Origin: Crocinitomicaceae bacterium
GTDB lineage: Bacteria; Bacteroidota; Bacteroidia; Flavobacteriales_D; Crocinitomicaceae
Direction: 5' to 3'
Length of the DNA: 64,000 nt
NCBI GenBank assembly: GCA_022447665.1
Contig: JAKVAQ010000001.1
Coordinates: 138,830 to 202,829 of the forward strand
Positions 1-8,599 of the stretch are shown piece by piece. Each line of letters starts with the position of its first letter. Position 1 is the first letter of the stretch. A program made the translations under genes and the position numbers. The notes under the pieces are model-generated. The model saw only the letters and a program-made list of their open reading frames with translations. It was not told where the DNA came from and searched no databases.

Positions 1-1051
1 TTCTATAAGTTGGGTTCATTAACAACTGATAAACTAAAGGGCGATCAGCAGCATAAGGTGAAAAACCATATTGTGGATCTCTAAAATAATGTATACCAGT
101 ACCTCCATCCGCAGCTACTAATCCACCACCATAAGTTTCACTCAAATCCCACGGAATCATTTGCCATTTCCCATCACCTGTCTGATACATGTAGTAATTA
201 TGCAGCACGTGTGTGTTGTAAGCGTCTTCGTTTGGTAAAACAGTGGTCACTGCAAAATACCAAAGCGTCCTATCCACATTTAATACGGATTCAATATTTG
301 CAGGGTCGTTATTCAAAACATCGATCATATCAATGAATTCCGGCCAACCTAAAGAATCCGATTTACGCTCGTAACTTTCATAATAAAGCAATGAATCATC
401 GGAACCTCTCCAAAGTAAATCTGCCGGCACAAATGTATCACCTGTACCAAATGCGGCTGTTGGTTCGCATTTCATAAACGCGCCATTTTTTTCTCTAAAG
501 TGCTTTTGTAAAAACTGTTTATTAATGGATTCAGTATTGATATATGCTCCCAAATAAGCATCCTGTACATATAATTTCACCATTGCCGCTTGAGGGGACG
601 GGAGGTAATTTCTGTAAATAAATGATGCCGAAGCCTCCTTTGAAAAAGTAGGGTCTAAATATGCATTTGCCAACTTTAGCTTCTTATAGCCTCTAACCTT
701 TTGACCTCCCACGTAATGGTTTATATCAATATTGTAAGGTACTTTCGGATTGTTTACTAAATCGGCTAAATAGAAGGTCGAGTTTCCTTTGTACCGAACG
801 CCTACACTGTCAAAAGCCACGCCATCCATCCAAAATTTTGCCGGCAACCTGGATTTATCTTCAGCGAACCATTTACTAGTTAAAATATTATGATAATCCG
901 TGTTGTAAAACTCTATACGAATCTCATAAACATTATTGTAATCAAACAATTGTCCTGGCCCGTCATAAATCCATGTTGGATCATATAATGCCTGACTATA
1001 ACCGAACATACCAAGCAATGAAAGGTGTACTAAAAGAAGCATTCTTTGCAT
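1..1051 (-). CDS. CotH kinase family secreted protein (partial, C-terminus outside window)
   Basis: The reading frame is open from an ATG at 1051 to the window edge, giving the first 350 residues. A signal peptide (residues 1-20, ending GYSQ) is followed by features of the CotH family: GVRYKGNS near residues 84-91, LKLANAYLDP near 125-134 and a WQMIPWDLSETYGGG stretch near 285-300. CotH proteins are atypical protein kinases known from spore coats; in Bacteroidota they are usually secreted surface proteins of unknown target, often with a T9SS tail, which would lie outside the window here. An AAAAGG stretch precedes the ATG. The gene is divergent from the PagL-like gene, with a 55-base shared promoter region. 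Assignment to the family is fairly secure; kinase activity is not shown. Confidence 0.8.
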   Translation of the reverse strand, partial: MQRMLLLVHLSLLGMFGYSQALYDPTWIYDGPGQLFDYNNVYEIRIEFYNTDYHNILTSKWFAEDKSRLPAKFWMDGVAFDSVGVRYKGNSTFYLADLVNNPKVPYNIDINHYVGGQKVRGYKKLKLANAYLDPTFSKEASASFIYRNYLPSPQAAMVKLYVQDAYLGAYINTESINKQFLQKHFREKNGAFMKCEPTAAFGTGDTFVPADLLWRGSDDSLLYYESYERKSDSLGWPEFIDMIDVLNNDPANIESVLNVDRTLWYFAVTTVLPNEDAYNTHVLHNYYMYQTGDGKWQMIPWDLSETYGGGLVAADGGTGIHYFRDPQYGFSPYAADRPLVYQLLMNPTYR

Positions 1052-1106
1052 ATTGTTACCTTTTCTTAACATTAAATTTACATAAAGTAATTTACTTTGT
1101 CCCGTA

Positions 1107-2219
1107 ATGCGCTTAACTGGCCTATATATAATCTTCTTATTTCTAGCGAATTCAGGATCACTTGTTCATTCACAAGTCGTGAAACCGGATGAAATCACCT
1201 ATTCATTCAAAGGAGGAATTTTTTTTGCGCATCGTCCTTCCATGAATCATTTAGTTAAAAGAAACGCATGGTCACATGAAATTTCACTTGTACGCAACCT
1301 TGCTGACCCTGAAATGAACCAAATCTTCAATCAGCCAAAACGAGGGCTAACTTTTGAAGCTAGAAATTTTGGAAATAACGAAGTTCTCGGCCATGCTTTT
1401 AGCATTTCTTGTTTCAACCAAATGAACCTGTTTTCAAATCAGAAAGGATTTATGTTGAACATGAGAATAGCAACTGGCTTAGGGTACATTACAAAAACTT
1501 ATGACGAGTTTGAAAATCCTAAAAACAATGCGATTGGATCTCATTTAAATGCGAAGGTCGCCCTTTCGTTCACCGCTAGAAAGTATTTCAATTCGAAGTA
1601 CTATATGGATTTTGGTGCGGAGTTCAATCACTTCTCCAATGGTTCGTTGACAACGCCTAATCTGGGTTTAAATAGTCCTAGTCTAATTTTAGGTATAGGC
1701 TACAATTTTGATGAAAAAAATACGGATCCTTATCGCAACGCAGGTAACTTCATTTATCCTGATACTAACTCTAAAGTGAAACACGAATTCTACGCCACAA
1801 TGATTGGTTCAATTAAAGAAATTGGTGAAGTTCCCTATGAGGCGCAGCGATACCGTGTTGGAGCGATTAAACTCGGTTACGGAATTCAACCTTTTCATAA
1901 ATGGAGTTTTGAGGGTGGAATAGATATAATTTATAATGAAGCCAATCTATACAAATACCGGGACTCCACTTTTACCTCAAGCGATGTGCCTCAAGTAGGT
2001 GTGTTTTTAGGTTTTGGTTTTCATTTTAACAAAAGTGTTTTAGCGGTTAATTACGGCTACTATTTATTGGATAAAATAAATCCGGAAGGAAGATTGTACA
2101 ATAGAATTGGTTACCGCTATTATTTCTTTGATCATTGGTACGGTGCTTTTGCGATTAAGGCGAATTTTGCGCGCGCCGATTACTTTGAACTTGGAATTGG
2201 ATATTCGATACAACGATGA
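1107..2219 (+). CDS. acyloxyacyl hydrolase / PagL-like lipid A deacylase
   Basis: The 370-residue product has a signal peptide (to about residue 22) and a beta-rich body typical of a small outer-membrane barrel. Residues 173-180 read FNHFSNGS, the His-x-Ser signature of the PagL/acyloxyacyl hydrolase family, in which His and Ser (here about H175 and S177) form the catalytic site that removes an acyl chain from lipid A. At 370 residues it is longer than classic PagL (about 150-190) because of a C-terminal extension, as is usual in Bacteroidota members. An imperfect TAnnTTTG-like box lies immediately upstream. The stop overlaps the start of the next gene (ATGA), so the two are probably co-translated. 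Outer-membrane location is inferred from the family. Confidence 0.75.
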   Translation: MRLTGLYIIFLFLANSGSLVHSQVVKPDEITYSFKGGIFFAHRPSMNHLVKRNAWSHEISLVRNLADPEMNQIFNQPKRGLTFEARNFGNNEVLGHAFSISCFNQMNLFSNQKGFMLNMRIATGLGYITKTYDEFENPKNNAIGSHLNAKVALSFTARKYFNSKYYMDFGAEFNHFSNGSLTTPNLGLNSPSLILGIGYNFDEKNTDPYRNAGNFIYPDTNSKVKHEFYATMIGSIKEIGEVPYEAQRYRVGAIKLGYGIQPFHKWSFEGGIDIIYNEANLYKYRDSTFTSSDVPQVGVFLGFGFHFNKSVLAVNYGYYLLDKINPEGRLYNRIGYRYYFFDHWYGAFAIKANFARADYFELGIGYSIQR

Positions 2220-2944
2220 AGAACTTATTTGCAATATCGTTTTTAGTTTTAATAGTCGCTTGCAAGAAAGATACTTGCTGGAATGGTTATGGAAATCAGA
2301 TTGAAACCGATTATGCTCTTGACAAGTCTTATGATTCTATATATGTAGGAAAAGGAATTGAAGTATATCTCACACAAGACACAAATAATTATGTTGAAGT
2401 AGTTTCTGGAGAAAAAATCATTCAGAACATTGAAGTAAGAGAGTCTGGAAACACCTTGCACATTAGTAACCACAACAAGTGTCATTTTCTTCGCGATTAT
2501 GAGAAGAAGACGGTCATCAATATTCACCAGGAATCATTTGATTTCTTACACTTTAATACAGAGAATAATATAACTTTTACAGATACGATTCATACTGATC
2601 GAATACTACTATACCAAGAGCATGGGGGAGGAGAAATGGATATTAAGGTGAATTGTAATTTTTTAAAAATTGTGAGTTATAATGGAAGTGGAAGTTTTAA
2701 GGCCTCAGGAATAGCTAATGTAACGGAAATAACGACAAAAGTTGGAGCATTTGGTGACGCTCGAGAACTAAGCTCGAGTACTCTTTACGTAACCAATATC
2801 TCCAAAGATGACCTGTTCGTTAATTTTGATAATGCCAATGTTACGGTTTCTATTGAAGGCACTGGAAATATTATCTTTCGAGGGACTCCAAACTCAATGA
2901 ATTTATTGCCCGTATTAGGAGTTGGAGAATGTATTCCTGAATAA
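2216..2944 (+). CDS. GIN-domain (DUF2807) lipoprotein
   Basis: The 242-residue product starts with a lipoprotein signal ending in IVACKK, so the Cys near residue 16 is the likely lipidated residue. The rest is a repetitive beta-helix-like sequence (KGIEVYLTQD, IQNIEVRESGNTLHI, KIVSYNGSGSFKASG) matching the head GIN domain / DUF2807 family, often annotated as putative auto-transporter adhesin. No enzymatic role is known for the family. It overlaps the upstream PagL-like gene by four bases and lies 31 bases ahead of a von Willebrand protein gene, suggesting one envelope operon. Confidence 0.8.
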   Translation: MKNLFAISFLVLIVACKKDTCWNGYGNQIETDYALDKSYDSIYVGKGIEVYLTQDTNNYVEVVSGEKIIQNIEVRESGNTLHISNHNKCHFLRDYEKKTVINIHQESFDFLHFNTENNITFTDTIHTDRILLYQEHGGGEMDIKVNCNFLKIVSYNGSGSFKASGIANVTEITTKVGAFGDARELSSSTLYVTNISKDDLFVNFDNANVTVSIEGTGNIIFRGTPNSMNLLPVLGVGECIPE

Positions 2945-2975
2945 ATGGAACTATAATTGTAATTGAACAAAGTAG

Positions 2976-4415
2976 ATGAATAGATTTCTAACCATATTAT
3001 TCCTTTTTATCTCAATCTTGAGCTGGAGTCAAATCACTGCTGAAAAAACTTCGTATGACTTTGGTGAAATTTACGCAGAGGAAGAAACCTATGTCGATTT
3101 CAAATTCACCAATACCACAGATAAATCGCATTTCTTGCTGACGGTTGACAAACCAAGAGATGTCTTTTACATTTTCTCGTCCAAGACTATTGCTCCTGAT
3201 AGTTCAATGATTATTCGATTTAAAATTGATGCTAATCGAAAGGGCAAGTTTCAGCATGAAATTGACGTCTACTTCTCTGCCAATCAAGAACCTATTACCA
3301 TAAGACTTTTTGGAAATGTAAAGGAAGTAAGCAATAACCCCTTAAACGATTGTCCTGATTTTTCATCTACTCCATCCAAAGAATATGCTACAGGTTTCCA
3401 AGTAACAATAAAGGTGATTGATTCTTTAACACGTGAGCCAATTAAAAATGCAAAAGTGTATTTGGTTGAACGAGGTGAATTAGTCGGAGATCATAAGACA
3501 AATAATAAAGGTGTGGTACAAAAAATAATTCCTTTGGGGTGGTACTACATAACCGCAAATCATGAAGATTACAATGAAAACTATTATGACGGTTACCTCA
3601 ACTTTAAACGGAACGTAGTGATTATTGAATTATCGCAAGATCCTGAAGAGATGATAGTTGAAGTAGAAGAAGAAACCGAAGAAGAGGAAGAGGAAATTGT
3701 AGTTGTTGTTGAAGAGGAAGGAGAGGAAACCCAAGAAGAAATTATAGATATTGTTAATGAGCCTGTTGAAGAAGAGATTGTAGAAGAGGTTGAGATTGTG
3801 AATGACGACCCGACACCGTGGGAAGAGTTACCGGATACCTTGTTCGATGAGAAACATTTCAAATACAGTAATATCACTTTTATACTTGATGTTTCTACCT
3901 CAATGTCTGGTAATGGTAAATTGGCTTTATTAAGAATGTCAATGATTGAATTGACAAAAATTCTGAGACCGAACGATATTGTTTCAATTATCAAATATTC
4001 GTCGAATACTGAGGTTATTCTGAAAAATACTTCTGGAGCAAATAAAGAAGAGATCATAACCACTGTAAAGGAACTAAAGGCCAGCGGATTAACTGCAGGT
4101 GGGAGTGCGATAAAGTTAGGTTATAAAACGAATAAAAAAACCCACCTCGATAACGGCAATAATATTGTGATAATGATCACTGATGGTGCATTCAATAAAG
4201 GTGATAAAAACTACAGAGAGACGATTAAAAATACGTTCGCTAAAAAAGGAACTAAATTCTCTGTTGTGGGAATAAAAATGTCTGAATACTTAACACCACA
4301 TATGCAAGCTATAGTAGCTGATGGCGGAGGTGCATTTGTACAAATACGTACCATTGAAGAGGCTCAGAAAAAGCTCATCAATGAAATAAAAAGAACGGCA
4401 TTTAGATCAAGCTAA
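2976..4415 (+). CDS. secreted von Willebrand factor A protein with DUF1573-like and peptidase-regulatory-like domains
   Basis: This is a 479-residue composite protein. A signal peptide (to about residue 18) is followed by a DUF1573-like beta-sandwich (SYDFGEIYAEEETYVDFKF), then a carboxypeptidase regulatory-like domain around residues 145-215 (VKVIDSLTREPIKNAKVYL, GWYYITANHEDY), a strongly acidic Glu/Val linker of about 55 residues (220-275) and a C-terminal vWA domain. The MIDAS metal site is complete: DVSTS at about 305-309, a Thr in the middle (SGLTAGGS) and ITDG near 399. vWA domains bind protein ligands through a divalent cation. It is probably exported or outer-membrane associated and co-transcribed with the two preceding genes. 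Its partner is unknown. Confidence 0.8.
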   Translation: MNRFLTILFLFISILSWSQITAEKTSYDFGEIYAEEETYVDFKFTNTTDKSHFLLTVDKPRDVFYIFSSKTIAPDSSMIIRFKIDANRKGKFQHEIDVYFSANQEPITIRLFGNVKEVSNNPLNDCPDFSSTPSKEYATGFQVTIKVIDSLTREPIKNAKVYLVERGELVGDHKTNNKGVVQKIIPLGWYYITANHEDYNENYYDGYLNFKRNVVIIELSQDPEEMIVEVEEETEEEEEEIVVVVEEEGEETQEEIIDIVNEPVEEEIVEEVEIVNDDPTPWEELPDTLFDEKHFKYSNITFILDVSTSMSGNGKLALLRMSMIELTKILRPNDIVSIIKYSSNTEVILKNTSGANKEEIITTVKELKASGLTAGGSAIKLGYKTNKKTHLDNGNNIVIMITDGAFNKGDKNYRETIKNTFAKKGTKFSVVGIKMSEYLTPHMQAIVADGGGAFVQIRTIEEAQKKLINEIKRTAFRSS

Positions 4416-4565
4416 AAAGCTCGAAAGTAATACCATAGTCAGAATCAAACCGATAACCAATTTCGTCCTCATAACCTTAACCAATCTACAACAATAGACG
4501 TTCGATGTCCAGTTATAGAACGTAGTTAAAGAGATTAGTTACTGACAAGTTTTTAACAAAATTGT

Positions 4566-6032
4566 TTAAGATTCCTTAGGCGCGTTTGTTCTCCAGATTT
4601 CTATGTATTCGTTGGCATTTCTAGGATTCAACCACCTTAGAAATTTATCTACCATACTTGGGTCACAAATTTTTACACGTTCAATTTCAGGATAAATCTC
4701 ACGGTAATTATTGACACGTAATTCTAGGTCTTGTTCTCCGAAGAAAACCACGTAGTCGTAATAGTAATTTTCATAGACCAGAAGTGGTAAGTTCGGATCA
4801 CGACGAGGAACATCTCCCCTCCTCCAGAAACCACCATAAAAATAAGGCAGCATAGGAATATCGCTTTCACCCGTACCTTCTAACAACATACGATCGGGAA
4901 CAATATCATTTTCAAAGAAATAGTTCATCGTTTCTACACGAGACTTTTTGGAATATGTTAGAGAAGCTAGAAGCAGCAAGGGGATATTAATGACCCAAAA
5001 TATTTTGATGGATACCTTCCAAAATTTCTCCCAAAAGTTTCGCTTCCTAAGCTCTTCATAGCCGAGCACCCCAAGAATTAAAAAGGTAGCCAAAACTGGC
5101 ATTATAAAACGTTCTTGCTTGCTTGGATAAAAACTATGGAACAGAATAAAGCAAATGGTAGGCACAAATATAATCGCGTATTTTTTCCATGATCGAAAGA
5201 AACCAATACCCAATAAAACTCCGAGAGGGACGAGAAAAGCACCCATAAGCACCAACAAATACATGAAATAGTTGTCGTTTGGTATATATTCTGTGCCTTC
5301 GTTCATATTATAGGTACTATACCCAATAAATTCTGCGAACGGGTAGCCCCAAATCATGTAGTCCACGATTCCTTGCGTTAGCCCAAACATTAGGAGTACT
5401 CCCAAACAAAACAAAATAAACTCCTTAAACTTCCACTGAAAAAACAATACTGCTGCTAAACCTAAGGCAAATACGCCTACTTGATATCTTATTGATACAG
5501 CAAAACCTAACAATAAACCAGCCCAAAGGAAATGAATCAGTTTCGCCTTTCGAATGATCAACCATAACCCCCACAAAATAAAAGGTACACAAACGAGTTC
5601 AACCAAATTTCTTACTGATAGAAAGGGAAGCAGCCATGTGCATGCGAGTAACCAACCTACAATTACTGCGTTCCTTCTATGGCTCAAATGGTCAACTATC
5701 TTTATTCCAAAATAAACTACTAGAACCGAGAATAGAGCATGAATAATCCTGTTAATGAGCATTAACGTCATAGGACTAGTGATGCCAATAGCTTTGGCCA
5801 AATAGAAAAAAATGAAGTTTAATCCAACATAGGTAAAACTATGCCCCTCAGGTACTCCCCGACTTCCTGGTGACCATGGTAGCCAATGATTATAGTCGTA
5901 TCCATCTACCCAAGAACCTGAAGCTTCGATCACCAAAAAGTGATCATCGTGCATTCCATAACCAGGTGAAAAGAATGCCGCAATTAATCGTATTAGAATT
6001 GCAGCATAAATAATGGTGCGATATGAAGACAA
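4566..6032 (-). CDS. GT-C membrane glycosyltransferase, Alg9/PIG-B-like (GT22-type)
   Basis: The 488-residue protein has many hydrophobic segments. The N-terminal luminal loop carries a Pro/Asp-containing region (GMHDDHFLVIEASGSW) typical of GT-C enzymes that use polyprenyl-phosphate sugars. The segment YPSKQERFIMPV near residues 300-311 matches the HKExRF-like signature of the Alg9/PIG-B mannosyltransferase family. It would transfer a sugar from a lipid-linked donor on the outer face of the inner membrane; donor and acceptor cannot be read from sequence. The next gene on this strand, a secreted DUF3108-like protein, is 13 bases upstream, so the two probably share a transcript. Confidence 0.65.
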   Translation of the reverse strand: MSSYRTIIYAAILIRLIAAFFSPGYGMHDDHFLVIEASGSWVDGYDYNHWLPWSPGSRGVPEGHSFTYVGLNFIFFYLAKAIGITSPMTLMLINRIIHALFSVLVVYFGIKIVDHLSHRRNAVIVGWLLACTWLLPFLSVRNLVELVCVPFILWGLWLIIRKAKLIHFLWAGLLLGFAVSIRYQVGVFALGLAAVLFFQWKFKEFILFCLGVLLMFGLTQGIVDYMIWGYPFAEFIGYSTYNMNEGTEYIPNDNYFMYLLVLMGAFLVPLGVLLGIGFFRSWKKYAIIFVPTICFILFHSFYPSKQERFIMPVLATFLILGVLGYEELRKRNFWEKFWKVSIKIFWVINIPLLLLASLTYSKKSRVETMNYFFENDIVPDRMLLEGTGESDIPMLPYFYGGFWRRGDVPRRDPNLPLLVYENYYYDYVVFFGEQDLELRVNNYREIYPEIERVKICDPSMVDKFLRWLNPRNANEYIEIWRTNAPKES

Positions 6033-6045
6033 GTTGATATTAATA

Positions 6046-6735
6046 CTACTTACTCAACGATTTTAGAACACGATACCCTTCAAGATTTCCTTTTTTATCA
6101 TATGATTCTGATCTCACACTTCCAACATTCGGTGATATCCAGTCAATTGAGCTAACCTCAACGTTAACAAAACCCATTTTTGTCTTACTCTTTGAACTTA
6201 GCTTTAAGCATTGAAATGTTCCCGCCGGAACCTCTATACTTTCGGCAGCTTCAACTTTGCGCTCTGTAATATCTATAACCATAGTCATTACATTAATTCC
6301 ATTGGTAGCTGCTTTGAAAGTGATACTGGCATCAGGTAACGTTTGCCCAACCTCAAGTGAAGCAGGAAACTTCAAATCAGTTTGGTCTATAGTTATCTCC
6401 ATTCCTTCCATTCCTTTCATCGACTCGGCAGGAACCATTGACTCCATGTCAACAGTAAAAACACCGTTTTCGCATGAATAATTAAACTCATTTTCTCCTA
6501 ATGTTTCTCCCTTTTTATCAAACGATTCAATTTTTGAACCAATATCAATTCTAGCGTCTGATTTTCTTACCGAAAGAATCTCTATCGATTGCGATCCTTG
6601 CAATTTATCCTTTTCGTTATAATCTTCATACGTTAACTTAGTTCCCTCATCTATTGGAATATACACTTCGCATATATTATCTTGAGCGAGTGACATTAAA
6701 AGAATGACAACCGGAAAAAACAGAAACTTTCTCAT
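6046..6735 (-). CDS. secreted DUF3108-like (TapB-type) protein
   Basis: The 229-residue product has a short signal peptide and a beta-rich body with the features of DUF3108-like proteins of Bacteroidota: an opening YIPIDEGTKLTYEDYNEKDK, a central VGQTLPDASITFKA, and the segment VEVPAGTFQCLKLSSKSKTK followed by ISPNVGSVRSESYD. The pattern of a starting signal, a PAGTFxCxKL segment and a late W-x-SPxVGxVR stretch is recurrent in this family, whose function is unknown. It is the first gene of a two-gene reverse-strand unit with the glycosyltransferase. Confidence 0.6.
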   Translation of the reverse strand: MRKFLFFPVVILLMSLAQDNICEVYIPIDEGTKLTYEDYNEKDKLQGSQSIEILSVRKSDARIDIGSKIESFDKKGETLGENEFNYSCENGVFTVDMESMVPAESMKGMEGMEITIDQTDLKFPASLEVGQTLPDASITFKAATNGINVMTMVIDITERKVEAAESIEVPAGTFQCLKLSSKSKTKMGFVNVEVSSIDWISPNVGSVRSESYDKKGNLEGYRVLKSLSK

Positions 6736-6857
6736 TTAGCGCGATATTAAATAATTAGAACAAATATAGTTTAACGTTAAATAACGACACTTTGTTTCCT
6801 TTTGTTCAAAAACCAACATGCTTAGAGATTTATTCTCAAAAGGTTAATCTAGAAATT

Positions 6858-6889
6858 TTGACTTATTTAAAACCATAGCTGTATTTTTG
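6858..6889 (+). promoter_or_regulatory. Bacteroidota-type promoter of the aldehyde dehydrogenase gene
   Basis: TTG at 6858-6860 (part of a TTTTG) is followed after 21 bases by TATTTTTG at 6882-6889, matching the TAnnTTTG -7 element of the Bacteroidota primary sigma factor. The ATG lies 17 bases downstream, so the leader is very short. Confidence 0.6.
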
Positions 6890-6905
6890 TCTAAAATTTT
6901 TAAAC

Positions 6906-8456
6906 ATGGTTATAGCTGAAGTAAATATTCAAGAAGTACTTAAGCAGTTAGGAATAGAAGCAAATAACAACGGTGCTTCAACAGGAGCTAACTGGTTTCC
7001 TACAACAGGAGAAAAAATTGATTCATATTCACCAGTTGATGGTCAGTTAATTGGGAGTGTAAACGCTGCCACTGAAGCAGATTATGAAAACTGTATTGTA
7101 AAAGGTCAAGAGGCGTTCAAAACTTGGCGTTTAATGCCTGCTCCTAAAAGAGGAGAAATTGTAAGACAATTAGGAAATAAATTACGTGAGTACAAAGAGC
7201 CTTTAGGAAAGTTAGTTTCTTATGAAATGGGAAAATCTTACCAAGAAGGTTTAGGAGAAGTTCAAGAAATGATAGATATCTGTGATTTCGCAGTTGGACT
7301 TTCACGTCAGTTAAATGGTGCAACACTTCATTCAGAAAGACCAGCGCATAGAATGTACGATCAATATCATCCGCTTGGAGTTGTAGGAATCATTTCTGCA
7401 TTCAACTTTCCAGTGGCAGTTTGGTGTTGGAATACAGCTTTGGCTTGGATTTGTGGTGATGTTTGTATCTGGAAGCCTTCTGAAAAGACTCCTCTTACAG
7501 CAGTTGCATGTCAAAAAATTACAGCTGAAGTATTCGCAGAAAATAATGTTCCTGAAGGTGTTTCTTCATTAGTAATTAGTGGAGCTGACTTAGGAATTAA
7601 AATGACAAATGATAAAAGAGTTCCTTTAGTATCTGCCACAGGCTCTACAAGAATGGGTAGAGCTGTTGGTGAAACAGTTGCAAAAAGATTAGGGAAGTCA
7701 TTATTAGAGTTAGGTGGAAACAACGCCATCATTATTACACCTTCTGCTGACTTAGAATTGGTAATTCCAGGTGTAGTATTTGGTGCAGTTGGTACTTCTG
7801 GTCAAAGATGTACATCTACACGTCGATTAATCATCCACGATTCTATTTACGATAAAGTAAAAGACATCTTGGTAAAAGCATACGAGCAAATTACAATTGG
7901 AAATCCGTTAGATGAGTCAAATCACATGGGGCCATTAATTGATAAAGATGCTGTCAATACTTACCTATCGGCAATTGAAAAAGTAAAAGCTGAGGGTGGA
8001 AATGTATTAATTGAAGGTAAAGCATTAGAAGGTGAAGGATACGAATCAGGATGTTACGTTTCTCCATCGATCGCAGAAGTTGAAAATCACTATGAGATTG
8101 TGCAGCATGAAACATTTGCTCCATTACTTTACATTATGAAGTATTCTGGTGATGTTTCAAACGCTATTGATTTACAAAATTCTGTTGATCAAGGTTTATC
8201 ATCATCTATATTCACAAATAATGTCAGAGAATCAGAATTGTTCTTATCTCAAGCAGGGTCTGATTGTGGAATTGCCAATGTAAACATCGGGACTTCTGGT
8301 GCTGAGATTGGTGGTGCTTTCGGTGGTGAAAAAGATACCGGTGGTGGACGTGAGTCAGGATCTGATGCTTGGAAAGTATACATGAGAAGACAAACAAACA
8401 CAATTAACTACTCAACTGAATTACCATTGGCACAAGGAATTAAATTTGATTTCTAG
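6906..8456 (+). CDS. ALDH7-family aldehyde dehydrogenase (probable L-piperidine-6-carboxylate / aminoadipate semialdehyde dehydrogenase)
   Basis: The 516-residue enzyme has the full aldehyde dehydrogenase fold. The catalytic Cys is in SGQRCTSTRRL (about C302) and the general-base Glu in LLELGGNNA (about E268); both surrounding motifs are the ALDH7/antiquitin forms rather than those of betaine- or succinate-semialdehyde dehydrogenases. The family oxidises alpha-aminoadipic semialdehyde (piperideine-6-carboxylate) to aminoadipate in lysine breakdown, using NAD+. The protein is cytosolic with no signal peptide. It is a single gene with its own promoter and a strong terminator. The substrate is inferred from family resemblance. 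Confidence 0.85.
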   Translation: MVIAEVNIQEVLKQLGIEANNNGASTGANWFPTTGEKIDSYSPVDGQLIGSVNAATEADYENCIVKGQEAFKTWRLMPAPKRGEIVRQLGNKLREYKEPLGKLVSYEMGKSYQEGLGEVQEMIDICDFAVGLSRQLNGATLHSERPAHRMYDQYHPLGVVGIISAFNFPVAVWCWNTALAWICGDVCIWKPSEKTPLTAVACQKITAEVFAENNVPEGVSSLVISGADLGIKMTNDKRVPLVSATGSTRMGRAVGETVAKRLGKSLLELGGNNAIIITPSADLELVIPGVVFGAVGTSGQRCTSTRRLIIHDSIYDKVKDILVKAYEQITIGNPLDESNHMGPLIDKDAVNTYLSAIEKVKAEGGNVLIEGKALEGEGYESGCYVSPSIAEVENHYEIVQHETFAPLLYIMKYSGDVSNAIDLQNSVDQGLSSSIFTNNVRESELFLSQAGSDCGIANVNIGTSGAEIGGAFGGEKDTGGGRESGSDAWKVYMRRQTNTINYSTELPLAQGIKFDF

Positions 8457-8476
8457 ACGCTAGTCATAATGAATTT

Positions 8477-8507
8477 AAAGCCGGCCCTTTTGGAGCCGGC
8501 TTTTTTT
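8477..8507 (+). terminator. Rho-independent terminator after the aldehyde dehydrogenase gene
   Basis: Arms AAAGCCGGC and GCCGGCTTT flank a nine-base loop and run into seven Ts. The GC-rich six-base core followed by a T-run is a classic intrinsic terminator, 20 bases after the stop codon. Confidence 0.9.
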
Positions 8508-8599
8508 GTCTTCACATTTGAAGGCGATACTGTTACATTGTGTTCAACGGTTACTATCTCTTCTAAGAAATCCATAACTTTAAAGACTACTATAATGTC

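Noticed and set aside
3593-4063. Reverse-strand Ser/Thr-rich ORF within the von Willebrand gene
   Set aside because: It is the complement of the Glu-rich linker and MIDAS region of a well supported gene.
8573-8599. Fourth ECF-type promoter ahead of the propeller gene
   Set aside because: CATAAC and TGTC have the right spacing but each differs from the other three copies, and the second element touches the start codon.
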